From Mucilaginibacter sp. (lineage in GTDB: Bacteria; Bacteroidota; Bacteroidia; Sphingobacteriales; Sphingobacteriaceae), in contig JAQBNY010000044.1 of assembly GCA_028288315.1 (NCBI GenBank), positions 1-10,795 of the forward strand: 10,795 bases of DNA, in the 5' to 3' direction. Numbering within the stretch: the first letter of the stretch is position 1; each line of letters starts with the position of its first letter. Of the stretch, positions 1 through 7,565 are shown piece by piece. The translations under genes and the position numbers were made by a program. The notes beneath the pieces were generated by a model, which saw only the letters and a list, made by a program, of their open reading frames with translations, was not told the origin of the DNA and did no database searches.

Positions 1-94
1 CGGTAACTAACTGGTTATAGCGGTTAGCAACTGTTTGCCAAACAATCTTTAAAAAATAATCAATAGTTTCCTGGTGTTTTACACTCCCTCGCAT
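1..94 (-). CDS. N-terminal fragment of a probable MarR-family transcriptional regulator (runs off the left edge)
   Basis: An open frame starts at an ATG at 92-94 and reads leftwards without a stop to the window edge, giving 31 residues. The visible part contains IDYFLKIVWQTVANRYNQL. From memory this resembles the first helix of Bacteroidota MarR-family regulators, which often begin with a short polar stretch and then an amphipathic dimerisation helix with the pattern I-D-Y-x-(I/L)-K-x-x-W-x-x-(I/V)-A-x-x-Y-N. The winged helix-turn-helix lies outside the window, so the DNA-binding part cannot be checked. An exact TAnnTTTG element sits just upstream, which supports a real start here. MarR proteins are dimeric regulators, usually repressors that respond to small ligands. 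In this phylum some sit before fatty-acid oxidation genes, but nothing here shows the target. The frame is short, so a chance reading frame is the main alternative. Confidence 0.6.
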   Translation of the reverse strand, partial: MRGSVKHQETIDYFLKIVWQTVANRYNQLVT

Positions 95-100
95 AGCTAA

Positions 101-108
101 CAAACATA
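101..108 (-). promoter_or_regulatory. Candidate -7 promoter element for the MarR-like gene
   Basis: On the minus strand this reads TATGTTTG, an exact match to the Bacteroidota -7 consensus TAnnTTTG. It ends six bases before the ATG at 94, so a transcript from it would be almost leaderless. No TTG-type -33 element is visible at the expected distance. That upstream position falls in the heptamer repeats at 121-148. Confidence 0.35.
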
Positions 109-120
109 ATACTTTTTATT

Positions 121-195
121 ATAGTTCATAGTTCTTAGTTGATGGTTCAGCTCAAAGCTGCAACATCCGACTATGATCTACGAACCATCAACTAC
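121..195. repeat. Head-to-head heptamer repeat element with a 13-bp inverted repeat
   Basis: Four heptamers lie in tandem on the plus strand at 121-148: ATAGTTC, ATAGTTC, TTAGTTG, ATGGTTC. Four related ones read on the minus strand from 195 down to 168: GTAGTTG, ATGGTTC, GTAGATC, ATAGTCG. The two arrays face each other across about 19 bases. The inner part forms a perfect 13-bp inverted repeat, TAGTTGATGGTTC at 136-148 with its complement at 182-194. The right arm ends seven bases from the ggt stop codon, so the hairpin could act as a ggt terminator: an AT-rich stretch with a run of five T on the plus strand lies beyond it. The layout recalls short palindromic intergenic repeats scattered through Bacteroidota genomes, but copy number cannot be seen from one window. 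Confidence 0.6.
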
Positions 196-202
196 TTATC
201 AA

Positions 203-1909
203 TCACCATCCCATCTTGGTATCATCGCCACGCGGATCGGCACCGCCTTCATAATTGCCCCATTTGGTTTTTAGTATCCCATCTACACGGCCAATTGCTC
301 CGCGCATGGTTATTTTATATCCTTTTTTCTTAAGCTTTTCCGTGGTAAGGCTATCCAATGCATCTTTTTCAGATGTAACCTCATCCGGCATCCATTGGTG
401 GTGGAAACGTTTTGCAGATACCGCCCCTTGCATGCTCTTATCAAACTCTATCACATTTAATACCGTTTGGAACACCGATGTTATAATGGTAGCTCCTCCC
501 GGTGTGCCTACTATCATAAACAATTTACCATCCTTCTCTACAATAGTAGGAGTCATAGACGACAGCATGCGTTTACCGGGCTGTATGCTGTTAGCCTTAC
601 CGCCAAGCATGCCGTACATATTAGGCACACCGGGTTTTGAGCTAAAATCATCCATTTCATTGTTTAACAAAAAGCCCGCGCCCTTTACAAATATTTTAGA
701 GCCAAACGTGTCATTTAACGTTGTGGTTATTGATACTGCGTTACCATCCTTATCAACAATAGAGTAATGTGTAGTTTGGTCACTCTCATAACCAACAAAT
801 GCGCCGGGTTGTATGCTTATGCTTGGTGTGGCAGCATTCCAGTTAAAGCTTTGCATACGGGCCAAAATGTATTTGGTGTTCAGCAGGCTATCAACAGGTA
901 CTTTGTAAAAATCCGGGTCGCCCAGGTATTTAGATCTGTCGGCATATACCCTGCGCTCGGCCTCAACCATTAATTGCACGGTAGAATCTTTATTAAAGCC
1001 CCATTGGTGCAGGGGATACTTCTCTACCGATTTAAGCAATTGCAGCAAAGCTATCCCTCCGCTTGATGGCGGCGGCATGGTAATAATGTTATAATCTTTA
1101 TACTTCCCAGTTACCGGTTTACGCCAAACCGAATGGTAATTTTTCATATCGGCCTTAGTAATTAAACCATTACCTTGTTTCATTTCGGCCACAACCATAT
1201 CGGCCACTGTACCCTCATAAAAACCGGCCCTTCCTTTATCCCGAATTTGCTCCAGTGTTTTGGCCAGGTCTTCCTGTACTAAAACATCGCCCTCCTGCCA
1301 TTCTTTATCTACTAAATAACTTTTACCGGGGTTGCGTTTTTTAAAATCGGCGGCGTCGCGGTTAATATCGTTAGCTAATCGCCTGGTCATTTTAAACCCG
1401 TTACGTGCAAGGTTCACAGCCGGCTGTAGCAGGTCTGCCCATTTTAACTTGCCATACTTTTTATGGGCTTCAATCATGCCATCAACAGACCCCGGTATGC
1501 CCGATGCCTGGTGTGTTGCTAAACTCATGTTTGGAATAACCTTCCCTGCCAAATCCAAATACATATTAGCACTGGCCCGTGCTGGCGCTTTCTCCCTAAA
1601 ATCCAAGGTATTTGTTGTACCCGATGCCGAGCGATAAACCATAAAACCGCCACCACCAATATTGCCCGCCTGCGGGTGGGTTACCGCCAGCGCAAAATGT
1701 ACCGCTACTGCCGCATCAACCGCATTGCCACCTTTTTTTAATACTTCCAGCCCGGCTTTTGCGGCATCGGGGTAGGCACATACCACCATTCCGTTCTTGT
1801 ACTGCCCGCTAACATTTTGCCTCAGTTGCCCTTTTACACAAGTTGCCGATAAACTTGTTAGCACAACAAACAACAATACTTTTACATTTAAACGCAACGG
1901 ATATTTCAT
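203..1909 (-). CDS. ggt: Gamma-glutamyltransferase (gamma-glutamyl transpeptidase / glutathione hydrolase)
   Basis: Predicted Ntn-hydrolase that cleaves the gamma-glutamyl bond of glutathione and related peptides, by hydrolysis or by transfer to amino acids and peptides. It acts outside the inner membrane. The protein has 568 residues, close to the usual bacterial length. Residues 1-27 form an export signal with a hydrophobic core at about 11-22. A Cys at position 24 in an S-A-T-C context makes lipidation possible but not typical. The large subunit carries FREKAP near 104-109, including the Arg that binds the glutamyl carboxylate. Self-cleavage should occur before Thr379 in DQTTHYS, creating the small subunit with its N-terminal Thr nucleophile. 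NNEMDDF (416-422), a full lid loop (about 425-445), MLSSM (448-452) and GTPGG (468-472) are all intact. The set of conserved residues suggests an active, self-processing enzyme. The gene stands alone on its strand. Confidence 0.96.
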   Translation of the reverse strand: MKYPLRLNVKVLLFVVLTSLSATCVKGQLRQNVSGQYKNGMVVCAYPDAAKAGLEVLKKGGNAVDAAVAVHFALAVTHPQAGNIGGGGFMVYRSASGTTNTLDFREKAPARASANMYLDLAGKVIPNMSLATHQASGIPGSVDGMIEAHKKYGKLKWADLLQPAVNLARNGFKMTRRLANDINRDAADFKKRNPGKSYLVDKEWQEGDVLVQEDLAKTLEQIRDKGRAGFYEGTVADMVVAEMKQGNGLITKADMKNYHSVWRKPVTGKYKDYNIITMPPPSSGGIALLQLLKSVEKYPLHQWGFNKDSTVQLMVEAERRVYADRSKYLGDPDFYKVPVDSLLNTKYILARMQSFNWNAATPSISIQPGAFVGYESDQTTHYSIVDKDGNAVSITTTLNDTFGSKIFVKGAGFLLNNEMDDFSSKPGVPNMYGMLGGKANSIQPGKRMLSSMTPTIVEKDGKLFMIVGTPGGATIITSVFQTVLNVIEFDKSMQGAVSAKRFHHQWMPDEVTSEKDALDSLTTEKLKKKGYKITMRGAIGRVDGILKTKWGNYEGGADPRGDDTKMGW

Positions 1910-2057
1910 GGTAATTTGAGCTGATAAGTTTGTGGCAATTTAATCTATTTGGGATTATATATACAAAAAATTGTGTGCAAAATACGCAAACGACTATACG
2001 AAATGGACGTTATATTTAAATAGGGATTGCATAAAATGTCTATTTTATCGTTATTCG

Positions 2058-2089
2058 TTTGTAACAATAATCACTAACCTTTAAATTTT
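2058..2089 (+). promoter_or_regulatory. Candidate promoter for the beta-barrel protein gene at 2147
   Basis: A TTTG at 2058-2061 is followed 20 bases later by TAAATTTT at 2082-2089, one base short of the Bacteroidota -7 consensus TAnnTTTG. The spacing is right for a -33/-7 pair. Transcription would start near 2096, giving a leader of about 50 bases. A perfect TAAGTTTG exists at 1925-1932, but it lacks a -33 partner and lies more than 200 bases from the gene. Confidence 0.4.
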
Positions 2090-2146
2090 TAATAATTAAA
2101 ATTATCTGTCAACAAGGCAGGGAATGACTAAAAACTACTATCGAAC

Positions 2147-2638
2147 ATGAAAAAACTTACCTTCATCACACTAATTTTAACTTCATTTTTATTGATATCT
2201 AAACGATCAGTGGCACAAGATTATCCCCTAGCCGCAGGTTTAAAATTCGGCGGATTTGAAAACGGCTTTTCTGTAAAATACTTTACAAATTCAACCACAG
2301 CACTTGAAGGTATATTGGGTTTCCGCAATCACGGCATAGTTGTCACAGGCTTATATGAGTTGCATCAGGAAGCTTTTAAAACACCTGGCTTAAAATTTTA
2401 TTATGGCTTTGGTGCGCACTTAGGATCTGTAGGCAGTGGTGTTTATAAAACATATGGCGGCGACCAATATTACAACAACAACCGCATACTGTTAGGTGCC
2501 GATGGCGTTTTAGGACTGGAATATAAAATAGCAGAAGCCCCCATTGCTATTAGCCTTGACCTAAACCCGCGTATTGAGCTGGCCACCGGCCCATTCTTTG
2601 ACCTTGCACCGGGTTTGGGGTTAAAGTATACGTTTTAG
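2147..2638 (+). CDS. Small exported protein, probable outer-membrane beta-barrel
   Basis: A 163-residue protein of unknown specific function. Residues 1-23 are a clear signal peptide: MKK start, hydrophobic core, and SVA before the likely cut ahead of Gln24. The mature part alternates polar and hydrophobic residues and is rich in Gly, Tyr and Phe (for example LKFYYGFGAHLG and ILLGADGVLGLEYKI). It contains no long hydrophobic helix and ends in KYTF. A terminal Phe is the usual outer-membrane barrel insertion signal. A length of about 140 mature residues would suit a barrel of about eight strands. This fits the many small barrel-type proteins of Bacteroidota. A periplasmic beta-rich protein is the main alternative. 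The gene is divergent from ggt, has its own 5' region, and ends 39 bases before a strong hairpin terminator, so it is probably transcribed alone. Confidence 0.85.
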   Translation: MKKLTFITLILTSFLLISKRSVAQDYPLAAGLKFGGFENGFSVKYFTNSTTALEGILGFRNHGIVVTGLYELHQEAFKTPGLKFYYGFGAHLGSVGSGVYKTYGGDQYYNNNRILLGADGVLGLEYKIAEAPIAISLDLNPRIELATGPFFDLAPGLGLKYTF

Positions 2639-2677
2639 TTTTAGCCCGTCCTCTCCGTAGGAGAAGGGAACTTTTAC

Positions 2678-2709
2678 AAAACAGGCCGTGCATTTGCATG
2701 GCCTGTTTT
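2678..2709. terminator. Bidirectional intrinsic terminator between convergent genes
   Basis: AAAACAGGCC at 2678-2687 pairs perfectly with GGCCTGTTTT at 2700-2709. The 12-base centre can pair further (TGCA with TGCA) to leave a tiny loop. The A-run on the left and T-run on the right give a U-tail in both directions. It lies 39 bases after the plus-strand barrel gene and 46 bases after the end of the minus-strand subtilase gene, so it probably serves both. Confidence 0.85.
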
Positions 2710-2755
2710 ATTTTGGGATAATTTAAAAATATCCAGCCTGCTTATTCTGGGGCCT

Positions 2756-5700
2756 TTACTTTGTTATTATTATTTTTTTAGAATATATTTTTTTACCCAG
2801 CATTACTTTTAACATGTAAGTGCCCGGCAGCTGGGTACTAACGTTAATAACTGTACTAAAATTACCTACAGTTATAGCCTGCTGTTGCTGATAAGTGAGT
2901 TGTCCGGCAGTGTTAAATAATGAAAGCGTTAAATCACCGGCCTCCTGAGCCATAAAAACTACGTTTAAGTTGTTTATTGTAGGCACAGGGAATATCGTCA
3001 ATCCAATATCTGTGGATTTGTCCGGATTCCTGGCAATAAGCGCATACATGTATGGATCTGATTTGATGGTACAGCCGCTTTGAACTATAACGCCAACCTC
3101 ATATTTACCGCTTTGTAATGGTGTGTAAGTTGGGCCTGTTGCACCTTTAATTTCCTGGCCGTTTAAAAACCATTGGTTACCAGTAGCAAAGCTTGAGTTA
3201 AGAATCTCCCCGTTTTGTGTTATTACCGGTTTGTTTAATATAATCGCCTGCCTGTCAATAGATGGACAACCGGCACTCTTAACATGCATATCATAAAAAT
3301 AGTAATAAAAAGATTTAGAATATGTTGTATCACTTTCGCTTAAGGGTGATATTGCAGTGTTGCCGGTTACACTAAAAATGTTACCTGCTTTAAACGGATA
3401 GGCGGTAACGCCGCCGTTATTACGGTACAGTGTAGCGCCATTTTCATATGTTGTCATTATGGTATAATTACCGGCTGCGGGCAGCAATAAATTAAGTGCA
3501 TAAACCCTGCCCTGGTCGGTGGCATCATCTGGCAGGGCGCCGGGCTGCGGGTTGCTGCGGGTTGCCGCAACATTTAGGGTGGTTGATGATACCACCTGCC
3601 CATTATCTGCATTTACAGTAAAGGTTATTTTACCGGGGTTACCGACATATAAACGCGCTGTTTCAATAATTACCGGGATGTTAGTATGTACTTTCACGTC
3701 GGGTGTAAATTGGTTATATCCCCCTGCCGAAAACACATTCTTATTAACCGGGCCAACATTTCCGCTAAAATCATTTAACCCGGCGTAAAAGGTATTATTC
3801 AACGGCACATCAGGTACTGATACACTGTCCCCATAAGCAAACGGAAGAGCATCCATTGGCGATTTATACCAAAGCAACTGCCCATTGCCACTACCTCTTA
3901 ACAGATACTTATTATTATTGGTACAGTAATATGCCGAAAGATTATTCACCGTTGGCGGCTGACTAATTATGATTGAACCGGTTGCTTTATCATTTGAGCT
4001 AATGGGGTCGCCAACTAAGTTTGTTTGGGCACTAATTGTATAAGTGGCGCCTGCTATAGTGTTAAATTTTCCGCTTAATGTAAAATCTGTTTCTTCCTGC
4101 GGATTTATTGTACCTGTGTATACTTCATTAAAAGTAACAATTGTACCGGCTGGCAAGGTTACCATAACGGTAACCGGCACATTGCTGATGGCCGCGCTTC
4201 CATAATTTTTTATCCTTACTGTAACCGCAGTTGCAACCGCACATGATGCACCGGCATCGTCATTAACAATATTTGTAATGCCTGCATCGATAGTGGGTTT
4301 TAAAAATTGAACGCGGTAATCCTGGGTCTCTCCTTTGCTATAAGTTCCGCAAGGGATTATGGTTGATGTATCGGCAGTTTCGGTTAACACAATCCTTAAT
4401 AAACCAAAGTTGCCTGGAATTACAGATGCAGGTACAGTAATATTACCCGTATAAGTGCCGGTTCCGTTTATTACGCCGGTAGTTGCAACCAGTTCATTAC
4501 TATCAAACACACCGTTTCCGTTCCAGTCTGCATAAATTTTGGCGGCTTTGTCAAAATTGTGTGCGCATGTGCCCAGGGTAATATTAAAAGGATAGGTTTT
4601 TGCCTGCTGTAATTGTATGGTCATATTTGTATGATCAGTATAGCCGGTACAACCCGTTGGTGGTGGAGAACTAATGTTTGAGATATTGAAACTATCGATT
4701 CGTGAATCGGCAGTTGATGACGGGCCAGACGCACAATAGACCGACCCGCCTGTACCGGTAGCTATAAGGGAATAAGCCTGGCCACCTGATGATAATGTGC
4801 CTTTATGCGTAATGGTAATGGTGTATCTTTTACCGGGTGTGGCATTAGCTATGTAAATCTGCTCTATATTATCACGAATGTTATCACCAGTGGTTGCTGT
4901 AGCAGAGGGATTGTCGGGGTTTAGCACCCATGGGCTATAGGTGGTTGTGCCATCGCTTACACGAACGTCCAAATCATTCACCAGCTTGGGTGTGCGGCTG
5001 TTTATTACACCATCGGGAGTGATGGTTCCGGCAGGATCTGTCCAGCTAATACTTACTACCAAAGGGCCATTCCCTGAAGCTATAGTATTAAATGTTCTGC
5101 TTTGGCCTTGTTGCAACACATCCTCATTTATCATGCTTTTTACGCCATTATCAGTAATAGCTTGCGCGGCGGCACTCATGTTCAATAATCCCCAACCATA
5201 AATATAATCGGGACCCACTCTGCCTGCATCAAACGCGGTATGGCACGCAAGGCCTTTTAATGTTGCAGCCCGCATAAAGTTGCCGGCGTTCTTTTGCGCA
5301 TAATATTCCTGCAGTAAATACAATGACCCGGTAATGTTTGGCGCCGCCATGGATGTTCCAGATAAGGTGAGATATGCGTTTGTAGCCGTTATCCCGGTTG
5401 AAAGCACATTCTCTCCCGCACCTACAATATCAGGTTTTATACGGCCATCATCAGTTGGGCCCCAACTGCTAAAAAATGATATAGCCACATCCGTACGGTT
5501 TACCGGACCGTTTGGCAACCCTGCTACCGAGCCTACTGTAAGTATATTTTTTGCAGTACCTGTTGTACTGATAATATCATAACCGTCATTAAAGCTAATA
5601 CCAGGTGGCCTTACTCCTTTGTTTACCATTGTAGGGTTTGTACGGCTTTGGTAACCATAATAAGTACTACCAACTACAGGCCCGTTGCTGCTGCGGCTGT

Positions 5701-6502
5701 TACCTGCCGATTCCACTATTAAGTAATAAGGTGCGTTATAGGCTATATTATCCCATGACTGTACACGTTGGTCATAAAAACCAAAGTTGTAATCCACCGA
5801 GTCGCCGGGTAAACCGTACCACTCCCAGCGGGAATTAGTGCTGTTATAATCCCAACCGGCCACATCTCCATAAGAGTGATTGGATAGCAGCAAACCTGAT
5901 GCTGCGGTGCTCATTTCTGACACATCATTATTAAAATCCCATGATGATAAAGTGGCAGCGTTAAAAGCCATACCTTTTGCGGGCGCATACACTCCTTTAG
6001 CAAGCATGGTACCTGCCACATGTGTAGAGTGATCAAGTATAGATGCAGCATCTTTTGCTGTAATGGTTTTCCCTCCAAACTCCTGGTGAAGTTGGTATAC
6101 CTGCCCGCCATCCCAAATACCAAGCTTGTTATTTAATAAAGTGCTTGCCCCTGACAGATTTAGTCCTAAGGCACCTCCCGGTTGTACTGTATTGGTAGCT
6201 GTAGTAGCGGCGGAAATTGTATTGTTGTGTGTGATAAGATAAACAGGAAACCCCTGCTTGTTTACGCCTTGCAACGAAACCAAATTACCTGTTTTTGTTT
6301 GCCTGCGGATGGCCCACCCCCGGGATGGTGCCAGCGCTAAAGCTTTTTGATAACCCGATGTGAAATTTTGACCAGCACTTAAGGCAAGCTGGTCAAGCTG
6401 CTGTTTTTTTGCTGCATTAACTAGTTCCTGCTGGGCAAATACCTGTGATAAACACCCACTTAAAAAAAAAATAAATACAATTGTGGTGTAGAATTTACCC
6501 AT
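2756..6502 (-). CDS. Secreted KP-43-like subtilase (peptidase S8) with jelly-roll, GEVED and T9SS sorting domains
   Basis: A 1248-residue serine protease predicted to cross the inner membrane by Sec and the outer membrane by T9SS. Residues 1-23 are a signal peptide with a likely cut after VFA, although L-S-G-C at 14-17 also forms a lipobox. A propeptide-like stretch precedes the S8 domain at about 120-450. The triad is Asp131 (GIWDGG), His158 (DHSTHVAGT) and Ser384 (SGTSMAAP), with oxyanion Asn268 (ESAGN). At 460-583 a jelly-roll resembling that of KP-43 proteases carries SISWTDPAG and LVNDLDVRV. A GEVED-type domain follows at about 588-733, with YADWNGNGVFD and the signature GETQDYRV. Then come a CARDB-like beta domain (735-843), further beta-rich regions including an Ig-like stretch near 1100-1160, and a type-A sorting tail over about the last 75 residues (FPVP, LPGTYMLKV, KKIIITK). 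The His motif has Ser where classic subtilisins have Gly. The tail implies release or anchoring at the cell surface. The substrate is unknown. No clear promoter is visible. Confidence 0.95.
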   Translation of the reverse strand: MGKFYTTIVFIFFLSGCLSQVFAQQELVNAAKKQQLDQLALSAGQNFTSGYQKALALAPSRGWAIRRQTKTGNLVSLQGVNKQGFPVYLITHNNTISAATTATNTVQPGGALGLNLSGASTLLNNKLGIWDGGQVYQLHQEFGGKTITAKDAASILDHSTHVAGTMLAKGVYAPAKGMAFNAATLSSWDFNNDVSEMSTAASGLLLSNHSYGDVAGWDYNSTNSRWEWYGLPGDSVDYNFGFYDQRVQSWDNIAYNAPYYLIVESAGNSRSSNGPVVGSTYYGYQSRTNPTMVNKGVRPPGISFNDGYDIISTTGTAKNILTVGSVAGLPNGPVNRTDVAISFFSSWGPTDDGRIKPDIVGAGENVLSTGITATNAYLTLSGTSMAAPNITGSLYLLQEYYAQKNAGNFMRAATLKGLACHTAFDAGRVGPDYIYGWGLLNMSAAAQAITDNGVKSMINEDVLQQGQSRTFNTIASGNGPLVVSISWTDPAGTITPDGVINSRTPKLVNDLDVRVSDGTTTYSPWVLNPDNPSATATTGDNIRDNIEQIYIANATPGKRYTITITHKGTLSSGGQAYSLIATGTGGSVYCASGPSSTADSRIDSFNISNISSPPPTGCTGYTDHTNMTIQLQQAKTYPFNITLGTCAHNFDKAAKIYADWNGNGVFDSNELVATTGVINGTGTYTGNITVPASVIPGNFGLLRIVLTETADTSTIIPCGTYSKGETQDYRVQFLKPTIDAGITNIVNDDAGASCAVATAVTVRIKNYGSAAISNVPVTVMVTLPAGTIVTFNEVYTGTINPQEETDFTLSGKFNTIAGATYTISAQTNLVGDPISSNDKATGSIIISQPPTVNNLSAYYCTNNNKYLLRGSGNGQLLWYKSPMDALPFAYGDSVSVPDVPLNNTFYAGLNDFSGNVGPVNKNVFSAGGYNQFTPDVKVHTNIPVIIETARLYVGNPGKITFTVNADNGQVVSSTTLNVAATRSNPQPGALPDDATDQGRVYALNLLLPAAGNYTIMTTYENGATLYRNNGGVTAYPFKAGNIFSVTGNTAISPLSESDTTYSKSFYYYFYDMHVKSAGCPSIDRQAIILNKPVITQNGEILNSSFATGNQWFLNGQEIKGATGPTYTPLQSGKYEVGVIVQSGCTIKSDPYMYALIARNPDKSTDIGLTIFPVPTINNLNVVFMAQEAGDLTLSLFNTAGQLTYQQQQAITVGNFSTVINVSTQLPGTYMLKVMLGKKIYSKKIIITK

Positions 6503-6820
6503 ATATTACAATAAAATCATCTAAACAAGTTCAGGAATAAATAGCACAAATAAAATAGTACGGCTCGTATTTTGCATTAAATTATTGTAAAGCTGCAAAC
6601 CCGGCAACGCCTAATAGCTCTTAATACACATATTGCCTTTATTTCAAGACATTGGCATAATTAATTGTGTAAATAATTACCCGTTCTGGGTAAATACTTC
6701 CACAATAATATACATTTAATTTAAAGAAAAGCCTGGCATTTTGCTTTTAGTAAAGTTAAATGCAATTTTAAAAGCAAGTTATATACAACAACCATTCCGC
6801 TTAATCAGGAAGGACTATAA
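6503..6820. other. Long AT-rich intergenic region with two small inverted repeats, no gene seen
   Basis: This 318-base stretch lies between the subtilase start and the terminator of the DUF4136 gene. I find no convincing reading frame in it. It holds a 6-bp perfect hairpin, TTACCC at 6677-6682 with GGGTAA at 6688-6693 (five-base loop). It also holds a 9-bp inverted repeat, TTGCTTTTA at 6741-6749 with TAAAAGCAA at 6769-6777. Neither has a T-run that would make it an obvious terminator. The first could be an operator or leader hairpin. The region must contain the subtilase promoter, but no exact TAnnTTTG is found on the minus strand. Confidence 0.5.
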
Positions 6821-6855
6821 CATAAAAGGCCCCTAATAATTAGGGGCCTTTTATG
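6821..6855 (-). terminator. Intrinsic terminator of the DUF4136 gene
   Basis: A perfect 16-bp stem, CATAAAAGGCCCCTAA at 6821-6836 paired with its complement at 6840-6855, closes a three-base loop. It begins one base past the stop codon of the minus-strand gene at 6857. The TTTTAT stretch in the stem arm gives the U-rich side. The near-symmetry means it could also stop a plus-strand transcript coming from the gap to the left. Confidence 0.85.
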
Positions 6856-6856
6856 C

Positions 6857-7477
6857 TTATGATTTTTTTGCTGTTGGTGTTAGTTCAAGCTGCTTTAAAA
6901 TACCTTCAACCACTTTAGGTATATCTTTCATGGTTTGTTTTGGGTTATGCAGTTCGCCTACGCCATAACCACGCCATACTATGGTATTAGTTTTGGTATC
7001 TATCAGGTCAATTATAATTGTACCTTCTTTGTAGTGTACTCTTTGTGCATAACCGTATCCTCCGTAATATCCGGGCCAACCCCAGCCAAATCCCCAAGGG
7101 CGATAAAAGCCGTAACCGTATCCAAATCCCCAACCACCAAAACCGCCGTATCCATAATAGGGCGAGTAGTATTCGGTTTTTGTACCACGGCCGGTTACTG
7201 TAGCGTAGCTAACCAGTAAATCAGGATTTTGCTGTTCTAAAGCCAAGCCCTTTTGTGTCAGGGCTTCTTTTACGGCTTGCTGTATCTTGCCGTTACCTAT
7301 CTCATCTAACGGTCGCCATTGTTTATTTGGGTTGGCTTTTTGAGCCGCCCACGCAAACGTGTGGTATTGGGTTAAATTAGTTTTATTAGCAGCGGCTGTG
7401 TAATAATTGTAACTACTGCAGGCAGATAGTGCAAACACAAACATTATTGCCAGCATTAAATGAACATACTTTTTCAT
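6857..7477 (-). CDS. DUF4136 family lipoprotein
   Basis: A 206-residue predicted lipoprotein of unknown function. The N-terminus is a lipoprotein signal with the lipobox LSAC, so Cys20 is the likely lipidated residue, followed by Ser-Ser. The DUF4136 pattern is visible as YHTFAWA (38-44), an N-terminal region ending in NPDLLVSYATVTGRGTKTEY (84-103), and a final part with EGTIIIDLIDTKTNTIVWRG (151-170) and KDIPKVVEGILKQL. Between them, residues about 103-143 are almost wholly Gly, Tyr, Phe, Trp and Pro, a low-complexity stretch often seen at this place in the family. DUF4136 proteins are envelope-bound and sometimes accumulate in stress or surface gene sets, but no reaction is known. The gene is flanked by its own terminator and by the GC-rich island, so it is probably monocistronic. 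No exact promoter was found upstream. CGTCT-T-AGACG at 7500-7510 is a small palindrome in the 5' region. Confidence 0.93.
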   Translation of the reverse strand: MKKYVHLMLAIMFVFALSACSSYNYYTAAANKTNLTQYHTFAWAAQKANPNKQWRPLDEIGNGKIQQAVKEALTQKGLALEQQNPDLLVSYATVTGRGTKTEYYSPYYGYGGFGGWGFGYGYGFYRPWGFGWGWPGYYGGYGYAQRVHYKEGTIIIDLIDTKTNTIVWRGYGVGELHNPKQTMKDIPKVVEGILKQLELTPTAKKS

Positions 7478-7565
7478 GACGTAAGGAATAAATTATATAC
7501 GTCTTAGACGATGTTATAAGCAAAGGTTTAACCAGGTTTACAGAGAGCTGAAAATATATTTTAAA

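Noticed and set aside
121..195. A CRISPR array made of the heptamer repeats
   Set aside because: The units are seven bases long without spacers and are inverted between arms. No cas genes are present.
139..333. A 64-codon plus-strand frame at the ggt 3' end
   Set aside because: It runs through the heptamer repeat and then antisense to ggt, with no start signal and no recognisable protein features.
255..767. A 170-codon plus-strand frame opposite ggt
   Set aside because: It lies wholly within ggt, whose catalytic motifs are intact. The translation has no recognisable domain and is a shadow frame.
1925..1932. An exact TAAGTTTG promoter element for the barrel gene
   Set aside because: It has no -33 partner and would give a leader of over 200 bases. 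The pair at 2058-2089 fits better.
5911..6123. A 70-codon minus-strand frame inside the subtilase gene in another frame
   Set aside because: It overlaps the catalytic domain of an intact protease and shows no signal or motif of its own. It is not evidence of a frameshift.
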